NCBI RefSeq assembly: GCF_001678665.1
Contig: NZ_LZRP01000001.1
Location: 620,001 to 684,000 of the forward strand
DNA length: 64,000 nucleotides
DNA from: Erythrobacter sp. QSSC1-22B
GTDB lineage: Bacteria; Pseudomonadota; Alphaproteobacteria; Sphingomonadales; Sphingomonadaceae
Reading direction: 5' to 3'
Shown here: in pieces, positions 62,601 through 64,000 of the stretch
How the letters are laid out: every line of letters starts with the position of its first letter
Numbering within the stretch: the stretch's first letter is position 1
Translations under genes and position numbers: made by a program
Notes under the pieces: generated by a model
Database searches by the model: none
What the model was told of the DNA's origin: nothing
What the model saw: only the letters and a program-made list of their open reading frames with translations

Positions 62601-63085
62601 GCGAGCGGCTGCGCGACGCGTTCGAACGGGTCGACACCCATTTCCGGCGGCTGTTCACGCAATTGTTCGAAGGGGGTCAGGCGCATCTGGCGCTTATCGA
62701 CAGCGACGACCCGCTCGAGGCCGGGCTCGAGATCTACGCCCAGCCACCCGGCAAACGGCTTCAGTCGCTCACGCTGCTATCGGGCGGCGAGCAGGCGCTG
62801 ACCGCAATCGCGCTGATCTTCGCGCTGTTCCTCACCAACCCGGCGCCGATCTGCGTCCTCGACGAGGTCGATGCTCCGCTCGATGACGCCAATATCGACC
62901 GCTTCTGCGACCTGCTCGATGCGATGGTGAAGGAAACCGCGACCCGTTATCTCATCGTCACGCACAATGCGGTGACCATGAGCCGGATGCACCGCCTGTT
63001 CGGCGTGACCATGGTCGAAAAAGGCGTGAGTCGGCTCGTGAGCGTCGATCTGGGGGCGGCGGAGGAATTGCTCGCGGCAGAGTAG
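59663..63085 (+). CDS. smc: Chromosome segregation protein SMC
   Basis: ATPase that extrudes DNA loops with ScpA/ScpB for chromosome segregation; 1140 residues. The Walker A is GPNGCGKSNLLEAIRW (residues 31-38 core). Two long coiled coils (about 170-500 and 620-900), very rich in Ala, Glu and Arg, flank a compact hinge (GYERALAAVLGRDSKALLG to RWDGFVARG). The C-terminal head has LSGGEQALTAIALIFALF and the Walker B ICVLDEVDAPLDDANI. The hinge looks shorter than in Bacillus SMC. It stands directly after the DsbA-like genes, an order known from alphaproteobacteria. Confidence 0.96.
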   Translation: MLLNKLKLSGFKSFVEPAELRIEPGLTGVVGPNGCGKSNLLEAIRWVMGENSPKSMRSGGMEDVIFAGTQSRPPRDFAEVVLHGQTGDGEELQVIRRIERGAGSAYRVNGQDVRAKDVALTFADAATGAHSPALVSQGKIAQVIAAKPAERRQMLEEAAGIAGLHVRRRDAESKLRQTEANLARLEDLAAGLDSQIASLRRQAKQAERYTALSAEIRTAEARLVFARWRDAAGAAEAAKAEAAEAETRVEERKRTTDTAQKAQHDAAQTLSAAREELADRRDDASAHGHRMAALTAQLEAAEQRLHDLDRQKTRLEEDRGDADRLTRDAAEALAKLKTELEASRRSLAEDEERRPALAARAEKAEHTARAAELALAKVTADNAGTEAEWRVVEAEIAQARARLDRLDADRRRMTEQSTALDREDAGTDVDAARQAAEAATAEREARQQTIAAMQSRKAELQQARDDAASALSSARAELSGVDREFTALDRDRDARTKAAEKRQGRKQAIDGLRAAKGYERALAAVLGRDSKALLGDPANSEEGRFWTGRAAPEPVTDSLASKVGDCPPELAARLALVHVVASDDGRTLAPGEWLVTTDGYLRRWDGFVARGEGAAEAARLEAENRHAELAAALPPLRSAVERAEAAQAQAQEELATLQRDLVAAERELAQASDDERQKLRALDQAEAARERMAARRAELDRAQSELAELLGSAKTDVATAEAKRTALPDPATGRATLETTRARNEAARSGVQAAAAELAAHDQALAVARERNAAQRSDMANWEARSSEAARRMADMARRLEEIGEERSVVAAKPEGLMREIEQGDAVRARLSEGLAQAEAALAKAQDTATSADRAFATANEALAEARENRAGLAARAESQDARRLEMARTSGERFQCPPPHLPDRFGFDAQAISAAEAESEDMDRLTASRERIGPVNLVAADELARVEAEHGASTEEQAELAEAVSRLRGSIGSLNREGRERLRDAFERVDTHFRRLFTQLFEGGQAHLALIDSDDPLEAGLEIYAQPPGKRLQSLTLLSGGEQALTAIALIFALFLTNPAPICVLDEVDAPLDDANIDRFCDLLDAMVKETATRYLIVTHNAVTMSRMHRLFGVTMVEKGVSRLVSVDLGAAEELLAAE

Positions 63086-63101
63086 GCCGCTCGAACAAGC
63101 C

Positions 63102-63464
63102 TCAGGCTGCAAGCGCGCGATCGAGCCGGTCGCGAATGGCTTTCAACCGCGGGAGGATATCGTCGGTATCGGATCGCGCGCTGGATACCTGGGCCGCAGC
63201 CTGAGGATCCGGCGCGCCGATTATCGCCGCCCTGGCGCCCTTGAGCGTATAGCCGTCGCGGTTGACCAACCGGTCGATGCGTTCGACCAGCGCGACATCG
63301 TCGGCGCGGTAATAGCGTCGGCCGCCGCTGCGCTTGAGCGGTTCGAGCATCGGGAACTGCTGCTCCCAATAACGCAGCACATGCGGCTTGATGCCGAGCG
63401 CCTGCCCGACCTCGCCGATGGTGCGCAGAGCGCCGCTTTCCTTGCCATCGTCGAAATCGGCCAT
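63102..63464 (-). CDS. MerR-family transcriptional regulator
   Basis: Protein of 120 residues. The MerR winged helix reads LRTIGEVGQALGIKPHVLRYWEQQFPML, then RSGGRRYYRADDVALVERIDRLV, followed by a short Ala/Arg-rich coil and no effector cysteines. It is the small MerR commonly encoded next to ihfA in alphaproteobacteria. Its ATG is one base from the ihfA stop (63469) region, so it is likely co-transcribed. Confidence 0.93.
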   Translation of the reverse strand: MADFDDGKESGALRTIGEVGQALGIKPHVLRYWEQQFPMLEPLKRSGGRRYYRADDVALVERIDRLVNRDGYTLKGARAAIIGAPDPQAAAQVSSARSDTDDILPRLKAIRDRLDRALAA

Positions 63465-63468
63465 GACG

Positions 63469-63765
63469 CTATTCCTTTGCGATGCGGTCCTTGAGCAGCT
63501 GGCTCGCGCGGAAGGTGAGCACCCGGCGCGGGGTGATCGGAACTTCGATCCCGGTCTTGGGATTGCGCCCGACGCGTTCTTTCTTGTCGCGCAGCACGAA
63601 GCTGCCGAAACCGGAAATCTTCACATTCTCCCCATCGGACAGTGCGCCGCACATCTTGGCTAGAATCGACTCCACGATCTCGAGCGATTCGGCACGCGAC
63701 AACCCCATCTTGCGATTGATCGTCTCAGCCAGATCGGCGCGAGTGAGCGTGCCCACCGAACGCAT
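63469..63765 (-). CDS. ihfA: Integration host factor subunit alpha
   Basis: DNA-bending nucleoid protein (HU/IHF family), forms a heterodimer with IhfB; 98 residues. The opening is [22 protein letters not shown], and the beta-arm region has [25 protein letters not shown] with the DNA-intercalating Pro. ATG 63765 has AGGAGGA eight bases upstream; the in-frame upstream ATG 63843 lies in the leader. Order fabH-ihfA-merR on the minus strand is a standard alphaproteobacterial arrangement. Confidence 0.95.
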   Translation of the reverse strand: MRSVGTLTRADLAETINRKMGLSRAESLEIVESILAKMCGALSDGENVKISGFGSFVLRDKKERVGRNPKTGIEVPITPRRVLTFRASQLLKDRIAKE

Positions 63766-63882
63766 ATCGCATCCTCCTAAATTCCAAGCGCGACCCGCAC
63801 GAAACCCAGTTGCAGAACTAGACCCTACGGAGAAGACACGCAACGGATAGTGCTGATTTCGCCGCGGAAAGCGAGGAAAACC

Positions 63883-64000
63883 TCACATGCGAACGAGCGA
63901 CGCACCCCAGGTGAAGCCGCCGCCCATTGCTTCGAACATCACCAGATCGCCGGGTTTGATCCGGCCGTCGCGAACCGCGACGTCGAGGGCGAGCGGAACC
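63883..64000 (-). CDS. fabH: 3-oxoacyl-ACP synthase III (FabH), C-terminal end
   Basis: Only the last 38 codons are in the window: [20 protein letters not shown] followed by [16 protein letters not shown] and the stop. The GGGFTWGA segment is the conserved FabH C-terminus (last strand of the thiolase fold). The enzyme starts fatty-acid synthesis from acetyl-CoA and malonyl-ACP. Position upstream of ihfA on the same strand supports the call. Confidence 0.9.
   Translation of the reverse strand, partial: VPLALDVAVRDGRIKPGDLVMFEAMGGGFTWGASLVRM

Overview
The window is a GC-rich, gene-dense chromosomal segment with no insertion sequence, phage, plasmid or CRISPR signature. The gene content points to an alphaproteobacterium of the Sphingomonadales, most likely an Erythrobacteraceae member (inference). 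The evidence is C4-pathway 5-aminolevulinate synthase, a MucR/Ros regulator, class II DAHP synthase, EgtB/EgtD, the carboxynorspermidine route to polyamines, and the gene orders plsY-dprA-topA, miaB-phoH-ybeY-corC, mutY/DUF721-dsbA-smc and fabH-ihfA-merR.

Layout. 1-6.8 kb: 3' end of ilvE, then a leftward type III polyketide synthase cluster (PKS, methyltransferase, flavoprotein), nadE and a topoisomerase IB. 6.9-8.7 kb: a YghU-type glutathione transferase, tRNA-Gln(TTG), a gene-poor stretch and a DUF202 membrane protein. 8.8-12.0 kb: a translationally coupled leftward operon of an N-formylglutamate amidohydrolase-like protein, a DUF1704/QEGLA metallopeptidase and a GshB-like ATP-grasp ligase. 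12.4-17.3 kb: plsY, dprA, a small membrane protein, topA and a small basic protein. 17.4-21.1 kb, rightward: murI, hemA, a nitroreductase and a degenerate MBL-like protein. 21.3-23.2 kb: a PRC-barrel protein, an anchored protein and a frame-broken choice-of-anchor A surface protein. 23.3-27.6 kb: a polyamine set (ornithine/lysine decarboxylase, carboxynorspermidine decarboxylase and dehydrogenase) interrupted by an AT-rich orphan gene. 27.7-29.7 kb: a threonine dehydratase-like gene and two MAPEG genes. 29.7-40.2 kb, leftward: trxB, a phosphatase, an aspartic protease, a renalase-like flavoprotein, egtD, egtB, DAHP synthase and an M16 peptidase. 40.3-44.7 kb, rightward: NifU-like, rutE-like, tsaB, rimI, mucR, fur and plsC. 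44.7-50.3 kb, leftward: LysR, corC, ybeY, phoH, miaB and a cyclophilin. 50.4-53.2 kb: mgtE, DUF1489 and small proteins. 53.2-57.5 kb: a FrnE-like protein, nudC, a Tat-exported serine hydrolase and mutY. 57.5-63.1 kb: DUF721, two DsbA-like proteins and smc. 63.1-64.0 kb, leftward: merR, ihfA and the 3' end of fabH.

Most of the window is housekeeping. The least explained parts are (i) the ATP-grasp ligase/DUF1704 carboxypeptidase-like/amidohydrolase operon, which resembles a build-and-trim cycle acting on an unknown peptide; (ii) the AT-rich gene seamlessly inserted between two polyamine genes at a duplicated TAATG junction; (iii) a 26-bp perfectly alternating purine/pyrimidine tract just upstream of topA; and (iv) the frame-broken choice-of-anchor A gene. 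No similarity search was run. Family names come from recognised motifs and remembered family features.
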